A stretch of 64,000 nt of DNA from Nansenia antarctica (taxonomy: Eukaryota; Chordata; Actinopteri; Argentiniformes; Microstomatidae): NCBI GenBank assembly GCA_963989245.1, contig OZ022354.1:1144501-1208500 (forward strand), read 5' to 3'. The translations under genes and the position numbers were made by a program. The notes under the pieces are model-generated. The model made no database searches, was not told where the DNA came from, and saw only the letters and a list, made by a program, of their open reading frames with translations. Within the stretch, counting starts at the first letter, position 1. Every line of letters starts with the position of its first letter. Positions 31,301-41,435 of the stretch are shown here, one piece after another.

Positions 31301-34300
31301 CACTGTCTGAGCTAAGCACTACATGCTTTCTGCTAGGTTAGGGTTAGGATGGATCACTGTCTGAGCTAAGCACTACGTGCTTTCTGGTAGGTTAGGGTTA
31401 GGATGGATCACTGTCTGAGCTAAGCACTACATGCTTTCTGCTAGGTTAGGGTTAGGATGGATCACTGTCTGAGCTAAGCACTACGTGCTTTCTGGTAGGT
31501 TAGGGTTAGGATGGATCACTGTCTGAGCTAAGCACTACATGCTTTCTGCTAGGTTAGGGTTAGGATGGATCACTGTCTGAGCTAAGCACTACATGCTTTC
31601 TGCTAGGTTAGGGTTAGGATGGATCACTGTCTGAGCTAAGCACTACGTGCTTTCTGCTAGGTTAGGGTTAGGATGGATCACTGTCTGAGCTAAGCACTAC
31701 ATGCTTTCTGCTAGGTTAGGGTTAGGATGGATCACTGTCTGAGCTAAGCACTACACGCTTTCTGCTAGGTCAGGGTTAGGATGGATCACTGTCTGAGCTA
31801 AGCACTACATGCTGTCTGCTAGGTTAGGGTTAGGATGGATCACTGTCTGAGCTAAGCACTACGTGCTTTCTGGTAGGTTAGGGTTAGGATGGATCACTGT
31901 CTGAGCTAAGCACTACGTGCTTTCTGGTAGGTTAGGGTTAGGATGGATCACTGTCTGAGCTAAGCACTACATGCTTTCTGCTAGGTTAGGGTTAGGATGG
32001 ATCACTGTCTGAGCTAAGCACTACACGCTTTCTGCTAGGTCAGGGTTAGGATGGATCACTGTCTGAGCTAAGCACTACATGCTGTCTGCTAGGTTAGGGT
32101 TAGGATGGATCACTGTCTGAGCTAAGCACTACACGCTTTCTGCTAGGTTAGGGTTAGGATGGATCACTGTCTGAGCTAAGCACTACGTGCTTTCTGCTAG
32201 GTCAGGGTTAGGATGGATCACTGTCTGAGCTAAGCACTACATGCTTTCTGCTAGGTCAGGGTTAGGATGGATCACTGTCTGAGCTAAGCACTACATGCTT
32301 TCTGGTAGGTTAGGGTTAGGATGGATCACTGTCTGAGCTAAGCACTACATGCTTTCTGCTAGGTTAGGGTTAGGATGGATCACTGTCTGAGCTAAGCACT
32401 ACATGCTTTCTGCTAGGTCAGGGTTAGGATGGATCACTACTACACTGTCTGAGCTAAGCACTACATGCTTTCTGCTAGGTTAGGGTTAGGATGGATCACT
32501 GTCTGAGCTAAGCACTACGTGCTTTCTGGTAGGTCAGGGTTAGGATGGATCACTGTCTGAGCTAAGCACTACGTGCTTTCTGCTAGGTTAGGGTTAGGAT
32601 GGATCACTGTCTGAGCTAAGCACTACATGCTTTCTGCTAGGTTAGGGTTAGGATGGATCACTGTCTGAGCTAAGCACTACGTGCTTTCTGCTAGGTTAGG
32701 GTTAGGATGGATCACTGTCTGAGCTAAGCACTACATGCTTTCTGCTAGGTTAGGGTTGGGATGGATCACTGTCTGAGCTAAGCACTACATGCTTTCTGCT
32801 AGGTTAGGGTTAGGATGGATCACTGTCTGAGCTAAGCACTACATGCTTTCTGCTAGGTTAGGGTTAGGATGGATCACTGTCTGAGCTAAGCACTACATGC
32901 TTTCTGCTAGGTCAGGGTTAGGATGGATCACTGTCTGAGCTAAGCACTACATGCTTTCTGGTAGGTTAGGGTTAGGATGGATCACTGTCTGAGCTAAGCA
33001 CTACATGCTTTCTGGTAGGTTAGGGTTAGGATGGATCACTGTCTGAGCTAAGCACTACATGCTTTCTGCTAGGTTAGGGTTAGGATGGATCACTGTCTGA
33101 GCTAAGCACTACATGCTTTCTGGTAGGTTAGGGTTAGGATGGATCACTGTCTGAGCTAAGCACTACATGCTTTCTGGTAGGTTAGGGTTAGGATGGATCA
33201 CTGTCTGAGCTAAGCACTACATGCTTTCTGCTAGGTTAGGGTTAGGATGGATCACTGTCTGAGCTAAGCACTACATGCTTTCTGCTAGGTTAGGGTTAGG
33301 ATGGATCACTGTCTGAGCTAAGCACTACATGCTTTCTGCTAGGTTAGGGTTAGGATGGATCACTGTCTGAGCTAAGCACTACATGCTTTCTGGTAGGTTA
33401 GGGTTAGGATGGATCACTGTCTGAGCTAAGCACTACATGCTTTCTGGTAGGTTAGGGTTAGGATGGATCACTGTCTGAGCTAAGCACTACATGCTTTCTG
33501 GTAGGTTAGGGTTAGGATGGATCACTGTCTGAGCTAAGCACTACATGCTTTCTGGTAGGTTAGGGTTAGGATGGATCACTGTCTGAGCTAAGCACTACAT
33601 GCTTTCTGCTAGGTTAGGGTTAGGATGGATCACTGTCTGAGCTAAGCACTACATGCTTTCTGGTAGGTTAGGGTTAGGATGGATCACTGTCTGAGCTAAG
33701 CACTACATGCTTTCTGGTAGGTTAGGGTTAGGATGGATCACTGTCTGAGCTAAGCACTACATGCTTTCTGCTAGGTTAGGGTTAGGATGGATCATTACTA
33801 CACTGTCTGAGCTAAGCACTACGTGCTTTCTGCTAGGTTAGGGTTAGGATGGATCATTACTACACTGTCTGAGCTAAGCACTACGTGCTTTCTGGTAGGT
33901 TAGGGTTAGGATGGATCACTGTCTGAGCTAAGCACTACATGCTTTCTGGTAGGTTAGGGTTAGGATGGATCATTACTACACTGTCTGAGCTAAGCACTAC
34001 GTGCTTTCTGCTAGGTTAGGGTTAGGATGGATCATTACTACACTGTCTGAGCTAAGCACTACGTGCTTTCTGGTAGGTTAGGGTTAGGATGGATCATTGG
34101 GGATCATTCACTACATGCTTTCTGGTAGGTTAGGGTTAGGATGGATCATTGTCTGAGCTAAGCACTACGTGCTTTCTGGTAGGTTAGGGTTAGGATGGAT
34201 CATTGTCTGAGCTAAGCACTACGTGCTTTCTGGTAGGTTAGGGTTAGGATGGATCATTGGGGATCATTCAATATTCCCTTTCTTTTGTTTAAGTGAAATC

Positions 34301-34684
34301 ATCCCATGTGAAGAGTGAAGTCACTCATTTAATTATAGTTCAATTCATAACAACAACAACAATTATATTGGAAGGATTTCAATTTTTTTCATTTGCATCC
34401 CTATTAGTAGTGTTTTCCTCACTTGTAGCAAGTGCAGTTAGCTCTGGACTTGCTACGTAGAGGACATGTGATTTTCTGTGTGTGCCTGTGTACACTTGCA
34501 TCTACTGTAAGCAGGCAGCTTTGCCTGGAAGCTTTGCTTGTGGAATGTTGCCTTTCTAACACATCAGTGATTCAAATCCTATGTATTTTTCTCTCAGAAT
34601 CTGTTGAAGTGTAACCCTGTCCAGAGGATCTCTGCAGAGGAGGCCTTGCAGCACCCCTACTTTGCAGATTTCTGCCCACCCTAG
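16771..34684 (+). CDS. cdk5: CDK5, cyclin-dependent kinase 5 (complete, 12 coding exons)
   Basis: Exons: 16771-16807, 18834-18922, 19053-19120, 19878-19938, 20094-20150, 21188-21283, 26643-26717, 26951-27047, 30174-30243, 30368-30428, 30607-30687, 34598-34684. They sum to 879 nt, 292 codons plus TAG, exactly the length of mammalian CDK5. It is a proline-directed Ser/Thr kinase activated by p35/p39-type partners, with main roles in neurons. Visible residues: GEGTYG with T14 and Y15, catalytic K33 (VALKRV), the CDK5-specific PSSALRE helix, HRDLKPQN with D126, DFG with D144, and S159 in the activation loop (CYSAEVV), ending [10 protein letters not shown]. Eleven introns: ten GT-AG and one AT-AC (intron 9). 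Introns total about 17 kb, most of it repeats. No coding lesion seen. Confidence 0.97.
17040..17397 (+). repeat. 23-bp minisatellite, cdk5 intron 1
   Basis: About 15 copies of gcttagctacagccaggcta plus cct, with tagcta/tagcca variants. Begins 230 nt after the exon 1 donor. Confidence 0.95.
17398..18800 (+). repeat. 32-bp minisatellite, cdk5 intron 1
   Basis: Roughly 44 copies of ctaactaatactacctaacc plus tgtcactgtcac, with shorter variants lacking one cactgt step. It runs to within about 30 nt of the exon 2 acceptor. Each unit contains ctaac/ctaat, which resembles a branch-point consensus. Confidence 0.96.
18834..18922 (+). CDS. cdk5: cdk5 exon 2
   Basis: Acceptor with a T10 tract and ctgcag, donor gtatga. 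Residues 13-42, with T14, Y15 and K33 ([15 protein letters not shown]). Confidence 0.97.
19053..19120 (+). CDS. cdk5: cdk5 exon 3
   Basis: Acceptor gtttag, donor CAG/gtaggt. Residues 43-64: [20 protein letters not shown] and IV. The last 16 nt and this donor are copied eight more times in the intron that follows. Confidence 0.97.
19121..19770 (+). repeat. Tandem array of exon 3 end plus splice donor
   Basis: Eight extra copies of ataagaacattgtcag/gtaggt plus tctgctatgacat and a CT-rich tract, about 70-90 bp apart. The copied exon ends fall at 19200, 19284, 19375, 19445, 19523, 19605, 19683 and 19763. The third has cgtcag, the last gtccg. The source is the true exon 3 end at 19105-19120. Confidence 0.95.
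19878..19938 (+). CDS. cdk5: cdk5 exon 4
   Basis: Acceptor tccctag, donor gtgaga. Codes [20 protein letters not shown], residues 66-85. Confidence 0.97.
20094..20150 (+). CDS. cdk5: cdk5 exon 5
   Basis: Acceptor caccatag, donor gtgagt. Codes [19 protein letters not shown], residues 86-104. Confidence 0.97.
20243..21110 (+). mobile_element. Degenerate Tc1-like element, cdk5 intron 5
   Basis: Starts after TA at 20241 with cagtcatgtgaaaaatatag and gacacccc; the right end near 21,060-21,110 carries a diverged inverted copy (catttttcatggtgtgtcc). In between, broken + strand frames read [17 protein letters not shown] and [16 protein letters not shown] sequence, both Tc1-family transposase blocks. 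Limits on the right are approximate. Confidence 0.65.
20486..20634 (+). repeat. 36-bp repeat, four copies, in a transposase remnant
   Basis: Four near-identical copies of tgtaagctgaagcggatgtg plus gaccatgcaacatgac. It lies between two transposase blocks, so the repeat grew inside the transposon. Confidence 0.92.
21188..21283 (+). CDS. cdk5: cdk5 exon 6
   Basis: Acceptor acctgcag, donor gtgagt. Residues 105-136, with the catalytic loop HRDLKPQN (D126) and ending LLINR. Confidence 0.97.
21613..22902 (+). mobile_element. hAT (Charlie-type) deletion derivative
   Basis: Ends CAGGGGTCGGCAA and TTGCCGACCCCTG, flanked by a perfect 8-bp duplication CCCTAAAC (21605-21612 and 22903-22910). At 22,127 a + frame starts [20 protein letters not shown] and continues [12 protein letters not shown], the start of the hAT transposase type found in GTF2IRD2/ZBED-like proteins. 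Near 22,340-22,425 it reads [20 protein letters not shown], matching the C-terminal dimerisation tail. The middle is missing, so it is non-autonomous. Lies in cdk5 intron 6. Confidence 0.88.
22903..23916. other. Intron stretch with only a small duplication
   Basis: A direct repeat of ccactgggccctgcttcaat occurs at about 23,163 and 23,216. From 23,240 a cgacggattt motif is repeated. A CAGGGATT start (23,240) and CCAGCCCTG (23,891) could be ends of an old hAT element but no target duplication supports that. No gene seen. Confidence 0.4.
23917..26207 (-). mobile_element. Near-palindromic Tc1/mariner element with nested MITE
   Basis: Flanked by TA (23915-23916, 26208-26209); ends cactgcgttccaaattatta and its inverse. 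The left arm 23,917-24,554 and right arm 25,569-26,207 are inverted copies, nearly identical over about 640 bp, each coding the transposase C-terminus ([22 protein letters not shown] with the DDE glutamate, ending KKGSYVNM). The left unit continues antisense through VMFWAGIMG and, beyond the MITE at 24,785-25,453, to [11 protein letters not shown] with the first aspartate. So the N-terminal half of the gene was replaced by an inverted copy of its C-terminal half. Lies in cdk5 intron 6. Confidence 0.88.
24785..25453. mobile_element. hAT-type MITE in the palindrome loop
   Basis: Ends TAGGGGTGGGCA and TGCCCAGCCCTA with a perfect 8-bp duplication GTGGCCAT (24777-24784, 25454-25461). Rich in ATCGAT-type subterminal motifs. 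669 bp with no transposase. It splits the remaining transposase frame. Confidence 0.9.
26222..26470. repeat. Dispersed repeat with tccttgaaa motifs
   Basis: Starts cagggttcccacgggtcctt and repeats variants of tccttgaaag or tgcttgaattt several times. A repeat-like character is clear; the family is not. Confidence 0.4.
26643..26717 (+). CDS. cdk5: cdk5 exon 7
   Basis: Acceptor ccatgtag, donor gtgaga. Codes [19 protein letters not shown] and RCYSAE (residues 137-161), with DFG and S159. Preceded by a 5.4-kb intron. Confidence 0.97.
26951..27047 (+). CDS. cdk5: cdk5 exon 8
   Basis: Acceptor gtgtctag, donor gtatgt, ends in phase 1. Codes [19 protein letters not shown] and [13 protein letters not shown]. 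Confidence 0.97.
27048..27619. other. Intron 8 sequence, nothing recognised
   Basis: AT-rich single-copy-looking DNA after the exon 8 donor. No frame, repeat or RNA gene seen. Confidence 0.5.
27620..28322. mobile_element. Candidate solo LTR
   Basis: A GC-rich 703-bp block with TG...CA ends that form a short inverted repeat (TGTGGC and GCCACA). Flanks ctgt and ctat are an imperfect 4-bp match. It holds a small internal repeat (aggcgttcctggtctgacag) at 27,830-27,925. No internal coding region adjoins, so a solo LTR is only one reading; an unclassified repeat is the alternative. Confidence 0.35.
28532..29141. mobile_element. MITE with TACCGTATTTTCC ends
   Basis: About 610 bp with long inverted ends: TACCGTATTTTCCGGACTAT with aagtcgc on the left, and the inverse on the right. 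Further tataagtcgcat-type repeats lie just inside. No coding capacity. TA may be the target duplication but is ambiguous because the ends themselves include TA. Lies in cdk5 intron 8. Confidence 0.8.
29142..30173. other. Intron 8 remainder, nothing recognised
   Basis: No supported frame, RNA gene or inverted-end element between the MITE and exon 9. Confidence 0.45.
30174..30243 (+). CDS. cdk5: cdk5 exon 9
   Basis: Acceptor catttag; codes [20 protein letters not shown] and RIF, ending AG before a U12-type donor ATATCCTT rather than GT. Confidence 0.96.
30244..30367 (+). other. cdk5: U12-type AT-AC intron of cdk5
   Basis: Starts ATATCCTTT, the minor-spliceosome 5' splice-site consensus, and ends gacAC. 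A branch-site-like TTCCTTAAA at 30349-30357 puts the branch A 10-13 nt before the 3' end, the normal U12 spacing. Splicing here is the only way to join RIF to [10 protein letters not shown] in frame. From memory, mammalian CDK5 is a known carrier of an AT-AC intron, so this would be a conserved minor intron. Confidence 0.93.
30368..30428 (+). CDS. cdk5: cdk5 exon 10
   Basis: Follows the AC acceptor. Codes [20 protein letters not shown], donor gtaaac, phase 0. Confidence 0.96.
30607..30687 (+). CDS. cdk5: cdk5 exon 11
   Basis: Acceptor ctcttgcag, donor gtcggt. Codes [20 protein letters not shown] and TGRDLLQ. Confidence 0.97.
31020..34262 (+). repeat. 54-bp minisatellite with telomere-like hexamers
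   Basis: About 60 copies of a unit reading ggttagggttaggatggatc, actgtctgagctaagcacta, catgctttctgcta. Each unit holds TTAGGGTTAGG. Variants are c/g in tctg(c/g)ta, ttaggg/tcaggg and catgc/cgtgc/cacgc. Near the right end some units carry an extra attactaca and ggggatcatt. It fills most of cdk5 intron 11. Confidence 0.96.
34598..34684 (+). CDS. cdk5: cdk5 terminal exon
   Basis: Acceptor ttctctcag; codes [20 protein letters not shown] and YFADFCPP, then TAG at 34682-34684. It lies 3.9 kb after exon 11, beyond the 54-bp minisatellite. Confidence 0.97.
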   Translation, partial: NLLKCNPVQRISAEEALQHPYFADFCPP

Positions 34685-36261
34685 ATGCCAAAATATCACT
34701 CAACTGAACCTCAGCCATCGGAATCAATCCTCTTTTCACTCCATCTTGTCAACAGGAGTCTGTCCCCAACCAGGCTCATCCAGCACCTGTTTTACAGAGA
34801 CCTCCCTCCATCCTGTCGTGCCTCCTTATGGAACTAAGTGTTTGTGGCTCTGCGAGATTTTCCGTTCTGTTTGCAAAACCTGTCTGTCTGCTCATTTGTC
34901 TTTGTTTGGTACTTCTTCTTTTAACGCACTGATATGGACACATGACATGTAGCGATGAACAAATCTGGACCCGGAGAAGCAGTTCAAACTTGAGCCATTA
35001 TCTGCAGAATCAGAGCAGAGCAGTTTGGACAACTGAAGTAGCATGCTGCATACTGGCAACAAAAAACTATGCTGTTCTGATACTTTGATGTGCTACTGCT
35101 GTACATGTTTATATTTCATGAATAGATCATAAGGTTTTCGACAGACAGACATGCAGTTCATTCTTCATCATAACAATGTTATACTTACTTTAATAGGAGA
35201 TTGTGAAAATAAAGTGGGGAAACATATTTATATTTATCAGTTACTTCTCAGGCTTTTTTTTTTTTTTTTTTGCTGTTCCTGTTTGTGCACTTTGTAAATG
35301 GCAGTTGCTTTTTGAATGGTGTAGATCCAGCTATATCAAGTAGGTTGAACACTTAGAGCTGGGGTATTGTCAAGGAAGGGGCCAACAGATGTTTGTCATG
35401 AACATTGGACCATATGTACTTGAGTCATTGCTTAACTTTATACATTTATTTGTTCTTATTCTTTTACATTTTATTTGACTTTTTAATCATCTTCTATCAT
35501 TGACCCTAAGTCTTACAGCTTTTTTGATTGTGTGAGAGGGGAAAATCCAATGATCCCTGATCTTACCGCATAATGATTGTTTTTACAGCACTCCGACTTC
35601 ATTTCATTTTGGCAAACGGCTAGCAAATTTTGCTGTGTTGTTTTTACCCTAGTCAGATAGTGATTAGTTATCCCTGGTAATGCCAAAATGGAGTTGCTGT
35701 CCTAGAACGAATCAACCAACCCCAATTGTTATCATCGATAGGGAAAAGATATATGTTCATTTTGTTGTAAGATGACAAGAAAAATAGAATGCATGTATTT
35801 ATTGATAATTGAATGTCTGCTTACTTGTGCATATTAAAAATACATTATTTTTCCCCCCACACTTTTCCTGAGGTACAGAGGCATTCCTTTGAATAATGAA
35901 ATATGACATAGATCCATGGCATTTTTAAGGCTATGTATATAGTATGCATAATGCTTTGAATGTTTGCTTTTGAAGTTATGATTTAAAAATTAAACCATAG
36001 GAGCATCAATTCATCACAGTATTTCATTATCTCATTGTAAAAGGCAAGCAATTTCTTTGCTTATTTTTGACAGACTGCTGTAGATTAGTTTAAAGATGAC
36101 ATGACTTTCATTTCATTTTGAATGAGAAGTGGACTTTGCACTTTCCTATTATCCTTTTTGTTTGATTAGTAGGACTTGGGTCAAGTATTTAGACTTTTGC
36201 TGTCAGTGGTCTGTGTACATTTCACAGCATTTCACAACACAATGGTTCAATATTCAATAAA
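34685..36261 (+). other. cdk5: cdk5 3' UTR and poly(A) signals
   Basis: AATAAA at 35208-35213 and another at 36256-36261 could end short and long 3' UTRs. No other coding signal. From 36,262 to about 36,867 I see only a direct duplication of about 29 bp (ttgttaaggaatcacaagtt, near 36,450-36,500). Confidence 0.55.
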
Positions 36262-36867
36262 ATGGTAAAAAAATATATAATATGCTGTTGTCTGAAAATG
36301 ATTTATGTTGTGCCCATACTTATTATGTTGCTGTTATACTGTTAGATGTAGATTCATTGTTTTTACATCCTTACTTTTAGCAGTTCATATATTTGCCTTT
36401 TACCCAGTCTTGCTACATAAGTATCATGAGACATACGGTAGGTATCCTGTTGTTAAGGAATCACAAGTTATATCCTGTTGTTAAGGAATCACAAGTTATA
36501 CTGCAGGCATAATGGTGACAAGACATTGAATGAATTTCAGTAGTTCATAGATCTAGAGCTCGAGCTTGACAGGTGAAAGCACATACCTGGGGGCAGTTCT
36601 GTTAGCTTCCTCTCCTTCAATAACGTCATATTTTAGAGATCCTAAAGAGATTTTGCGCACACGCACTTGTGCACACAACAGCTAATGTCTGAAATGTATT
36701 TATTTGTTTATTTAAAAGGGACAATGGACAGTCATTGACTCTCCCTGAATTAGCTGGGTAACTAAATTGCATCAGCAGTCCCGCATTGTACTACCGCTAC
36801 TACTCTGCCAAAATGGTGGCGTTAAGGACCATTACTCAGATTTTCGGGTTGCGTGACGTCAACTCGC

Positions 36868-37301
36868 CGGGCTCATATAGCTCATATTTCATAAAGCTCA
36901 TATTTCATATAGCTCATATTTCATATAGCTAAAATGTCATAAAGCTCATATTTCATATAGCTCATATTTAATATATAAAGCTCATATTTCATATAGCTCA
37001 TATTTCATATATATATATAGCTCATATTTCATATAGCTCATTTCATAAAGCTCATATTTCATATAGCCCATATTTCATATAGCTCATATTTCATATATAT
37101 AGCTCAAATTTCATATAGCTCATATTTCATATAGCCCATATTTCATAGAGGTCATATTTCATAGAGGTCATATTTCATACATATAGCTCCTATTCCATAA
37201 AGCTCATATTTCATAGAGCTCATATTTCATATAGCTCATATTTCATATAGCTCATATTTCATATAGCTCATATTTATATATAAATATATATATATATTTA
37301 T
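36868..37301. repeat. AT-rich satellite, left block
   Basis: Irregular tandem array of about 16-17 bp units (agctcatatttcatat and variants agctaaaatg, agcccatattt, gaggtcatattt). Interrupted by an L2 copy and continuing at 40,381. Confidence 0.92.
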
Positions 37302-40300
37302 CACATAGTGAACTGCACCAACTCAGTCACCGTGGACAAACGGGTCCGGGTCTACCCCAACACGAAGCCATGGATGACTGGGAAGGTCCAAAAACTGATA
37401 AATGAGAGGGACAACGCCTTCTTCGCAGGGAAGCGCACACCGCTGTACAGCTCCACCAGGGCCAACCTAAAGCGCGGCATCAAAGCGGCCAAGGCAGAGC
37501 ACAGAGAGAAGATTGAGGAATGCCTCCTGAGCAACGACTCCAGGCGGATGTGGCAGGGGGTTCAGCAGATGACAAACTTCAGAGCCAACAGGCTCACAGC
37601 CGCAGAGGACGACCCCCTGCTGGCGGGAAAGCTGAACACCTTCTACGCCCGGTTCGACGAGGGGAGAACGGAGGTAACCACAACACAGACACCACTCTCT
37701 CCAGCTCTCAGCAGCCTCACCCTAAAAGAGCACGAGGTGAGACGCGTACTGAAGGCGGTGGACCCCAGGAAAGCCTCGGGGCCGGATGGCGTCCTGGGAC
37801 GGGTGCTGAGAGACTGCGCCGACCAGCTGGCCGGGGTTTTCACCAACATCTTTAACCAGTCCCTGTCCCAGGCCACCGTCCCACCCTGCCTGAAAACCTC
37901 AACTATCATCCCAGTCCCGAAGAAAAGCACGGTGAACTGCCTAAACGACTACCGCCCGGTGGCACTCACACCAATCATCATGAAGTGCTTCGAGAAACTA
38001 GTCCGGGCCCACATATTCACACGCCTCCCGCCCAACCTGGATCCATACCAGCAGTTCGCCTACAGAGCCCACAGGTCCACAGAGGACGCCATAGCGACGA
38101 CTCTCCACGCCACTCTATCCCACCTGGAGAGGGGAAACAGCTACGCGAGACTGCTCTTCGTGGACTTCAGCTCCGCCTTTAACACCATCCTTCCAGACAG
38201 GCTAGTGACCAAACTACTAGACCTGGGTCTATCACACTCTATATGTGTGTGGATCAAGGACTTCCTGACCGACCGCCCCCAGAGGGTGCGGGTGGGCCCC
38301 CACACCTCCACAGCCCTCAGCCTCAGCACTGGGTCACCGCAGGGCTGCGTGCTAAGCCCCATCCTCTACAACCTCTACACCCACGACTTCACCCCCATCC
38401 ACCCCAGCAACTACATCGTAAAGTTTGCAGACGACACCACCGTGGTGGGATGTATCTCGGGGGGGGACGAGGCGGCGTACAGGGATGAGGTAGAGCAATT
38501 GAGCAAGCTGTGCAAGGTTAACAACCTGCTGCTAAACAAGTCAAAGACCCAGGAATTCATCGTAGACTTCAGGAGGAAAAAGTCAGAGATCCAGCCCCTG
38601 CTCATCGACGGAGAGAGCGTGGAGATAGTCTCAACCCTCCGATTCCTGGGACACAACATGCGGGATGACCTGGCCTGGAAGGACAACACTAAAGGCACCA
38701 TCAAGAGGGCACAACAGCGTCTATACACCCTGAGATGCCTCAGGAAACAACACAACAAGCAGGAGATACTGGTGGCCTTCTACCACGGCGCAGTGGAGAG
38801 CATCCTCACCTTCGGCATCTCCAACTGGTTCCACAGCTGCACAACAGCGGAGAGAATCGAGCTACAGAGAGTCGTGAGAACAGCACAGAAGATCACCGGC
38901 GCCCCCCTCCCCTCTCTGGAGGAGCTGTACAAAACACGCTGTCTCAGGAGGGCCTCCAAGATCTCCAAGGACCCGACCCACCCTGGGCACGAACACTTTG
39001 TCAAGCTGCCCTCGAACAAGAGGTACAGGACCCCGGCCGCTAAGACAAACAGACTGAAGAACAGCTTCTACCACAGAAGGCCTAAGTTCTGGGCCCAGGG
39101 GCCTCATTCATAACGGGTGCTTAGATCAAATGTTGATCTTACCCGTGTCGTACGTAGAAAACCACGTCAACGTAGTGATTTATAAAATTTCAACGTGAGT
39201 CAATTTGATCGTGGAAACGATCGTAGCTCGACGTCGAGTATTCAACTTGCTTACGTACATTACCTACTGGTTATGCGGAGTTATTACAGGCATGTGAGCT
39301 GCACTGGAAAAACGTTGCCTACTGTAATTCATGCAAGTGGCTCGTAATAAAATTAACGATGTTGTTATCAGCCGAGAAAATGAGTTTAATTCAAGATTGA
39401 AAGGGAACTAATGTTTATGATTGTATTTCAGTCTTTCTTTATATCCCTCCGGAGCTGTCTATCTCTCTTCAACATGCCTATGCCTTGCCCGGCCACGCGC
39501 TAAATGATACTGGATTTCGAGTTGAGTCGGGATGAGGGGGAATGGCATCCCCCCTGAAATAAAAACAGTCCAAATCATCCCCCGTCTAAAACTGCCATCC
39601 CCCCTTTCCATCCATTATGTCATTTTATCAATGAACGTGGTATTACTGCCCTCTCCCCTTCCAGACGCACGCCTACCCTATAATATAGTATTAATGCCCT
39701 GTGATAGCGGCTCAAATAGCGGCTGAATGAAGCCAAGTGCTATAATATAATATAATACAGACAGTATATAATATTGTCAGTATTGTCTGTCTGTATTATA
39801 TTATATTATAGCACTTGGCTTCATTCAGCCGCTATAATTGAGCCTCTATCACAGGGCGTTAATACAAACCTCATTCACCTACGTTCAATTCCAAGTATGT
39901 TTGGTATTTATAGAAGGAAGCACGTACGCAACTTTAAACCATCTCAGCCCGTTTTATAAATAATGCTCACGTCCGTTTAGAAAAATGTGCTTACGTGAAA
40001 GTCAAAGATGACGTTCAAGTATTTCTTTATGAATGAGGCCCCAGGACAGTCCGGACGGATTGTATGGCAGCTAGTGCTGAGGCACAAACATGTACATTTT
40101 CAAGCCTGCAAACTGTGACACTTTAAAATAATGTGAAAAAATACTTTTTGTGCAATATGACAACCCTAGTTGACTATCTGTGCAGTATAGTACAGTGGAT
40201 TGTGTACATAGCCTTTATTGATGTAAACCAGCTCCTTACCTTCTTGTGATTTTATGCATCTATGCTCTTTCTAAAATGTGTTTTCTTTTTCCTTTCCTAA

Positions 40301-40380
40301 ACACCAGGGGAGCCACCCCTCCTAAATTTCGTTGTTTGGTACCTGTACTGTAGCAATGACAAATAAAGTCCATTCCATTC
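37302..40380 (+). mobile_element. L2/CR1-like LINE copy 2, split by a MITE
   Basis: Inserted in the AT-rich satellite. It begins within the endonuclease-RT linker (cacatagtgaactgcacc), so it is 5'-truncated. The frame 37308-39113 (601 aa) holds the complete RT with FVDFSSAFNTI, GSPQGCVLSP and FADDT. Relative to copy 1 the end is altered by a deletion of about 26 bp just before the stop, giving a different C-terminus (RRPKFWAQ). The 3' UTR is split by the MITE at 39,099-40,041 and ends aataaagtccattccattc. Confidence 0.88.
39099..40041. mobile_element. Harbinger-like MITE, copy C
   Basis: Ends GGGCCTCATTC and GAATGAGGCCC with a 3-bp duplication CAG (39096-39098, 40042-40044); removing one CAG restores the uninterrupted L2 3' UTR seen in copy 1. 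3-bp duplications and GGGCC ends fit PIF/Harbinger. It holds an internal palindrome around 39,690-39,860 (agcggctgaatgaagccaag and its inverse). No transposase. Confidence 0.85.
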
Positions 40381-41435
40381 CATATTTCATATAGCTCATA
40401 TTTCATAAAGCTCATATTTCATATAGCTCATATTTTATATAGCTCATATTTCATATATAAAGCTCATATTTCATATATAGAGCTCATATTTCATAAAGCT
40501 CATATTTCATAGAGCTCATATTTCATATAGCTCATATTTCATATATAGAGCTCATATTTCATATAGCTCATATTTAATATATATATAGCTCATATTTCAT
40601 ATAGCTCATTTCATAAAGCTCATATTTCATATAGCCCATATTTCATATAGCTCAAATTTCATATAGCTCATATTTCATAGAGGTCATATTTCATAGAGGT
40701 CATATTTCATACATATAGCTCATATTCCATAAAGCTCATATTTCATAGAGCTCATATTTCATATAGCTCATATTTCATATAGCTAAAATGTCATAAAGCT
40801 CATATTTCATATAGCTCATATTTCATATAGCTAAAATTTCATAAAACTCATATTTCATATAGCTAATATTTCATATATAAAGCTCATTTTTCATATATAG
40901 AGCTCATATTTCATATAGCTCATATTTCATATATATATATAGCTCATATTTCATATAGCTCATTTCATAAAGCTCATATTTCATATAGCCCATATTTCAT
41001 ATAGCTCATATTTAATATATATAGCTCAAATTTCATATAGCTCATATTTCATATAGCCCATATTTCATAGAGGTCATATTTCATAGAGGTCATATTTCAT
41101 ACATAGAGGTCATATTTCATACATATAGCTCATATTCCATAAAGCTCATATTTCATAGAGCTCATATTTCATATAGCTCATATTTCATAAAGCTCATATT
41201 TCATATAGCTCATATTTCATATAGCTCATATTTTATATAGCTCATATTTCATATATAGAGCTCATATTTCATAAAGCTCATATTTCATAGAGCTCATATT
41301 TCATATATATATATAGCTAATATTTCATATAGCCCATATTTCATATATATATAGCTCATATTTCATATAGCTCATTTCATATAGCTCATATTCCATATAG
41401 CTCATATTATAGCTCATATTTCATAGAGCTCAGTG
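40381..41435. repeat. AT-rich satellite, right block
   Basis: Continues the left block after the L2 insertion, with higher-order repetition: long strings of unit variants recur in the same order (for example around 36,990-37,200, 40,560-40,750 and 40,920-41,160). Confidence 0.92.

Noticed and set aside
31020..34262. Possible CRISPR-like array
   Set aside because: Units are directly contiguous with no unique spacers, and the sequence is a vertebrate intron. The same holds for the other tandem arrays.
34432..34952. Extra small coding exons around CDK5 exon 12
   Set aside because: The frames ignore the clear acceptor at 34,591-34,597 and run into the 3' UTR; the 292-codon protein is complete without them.
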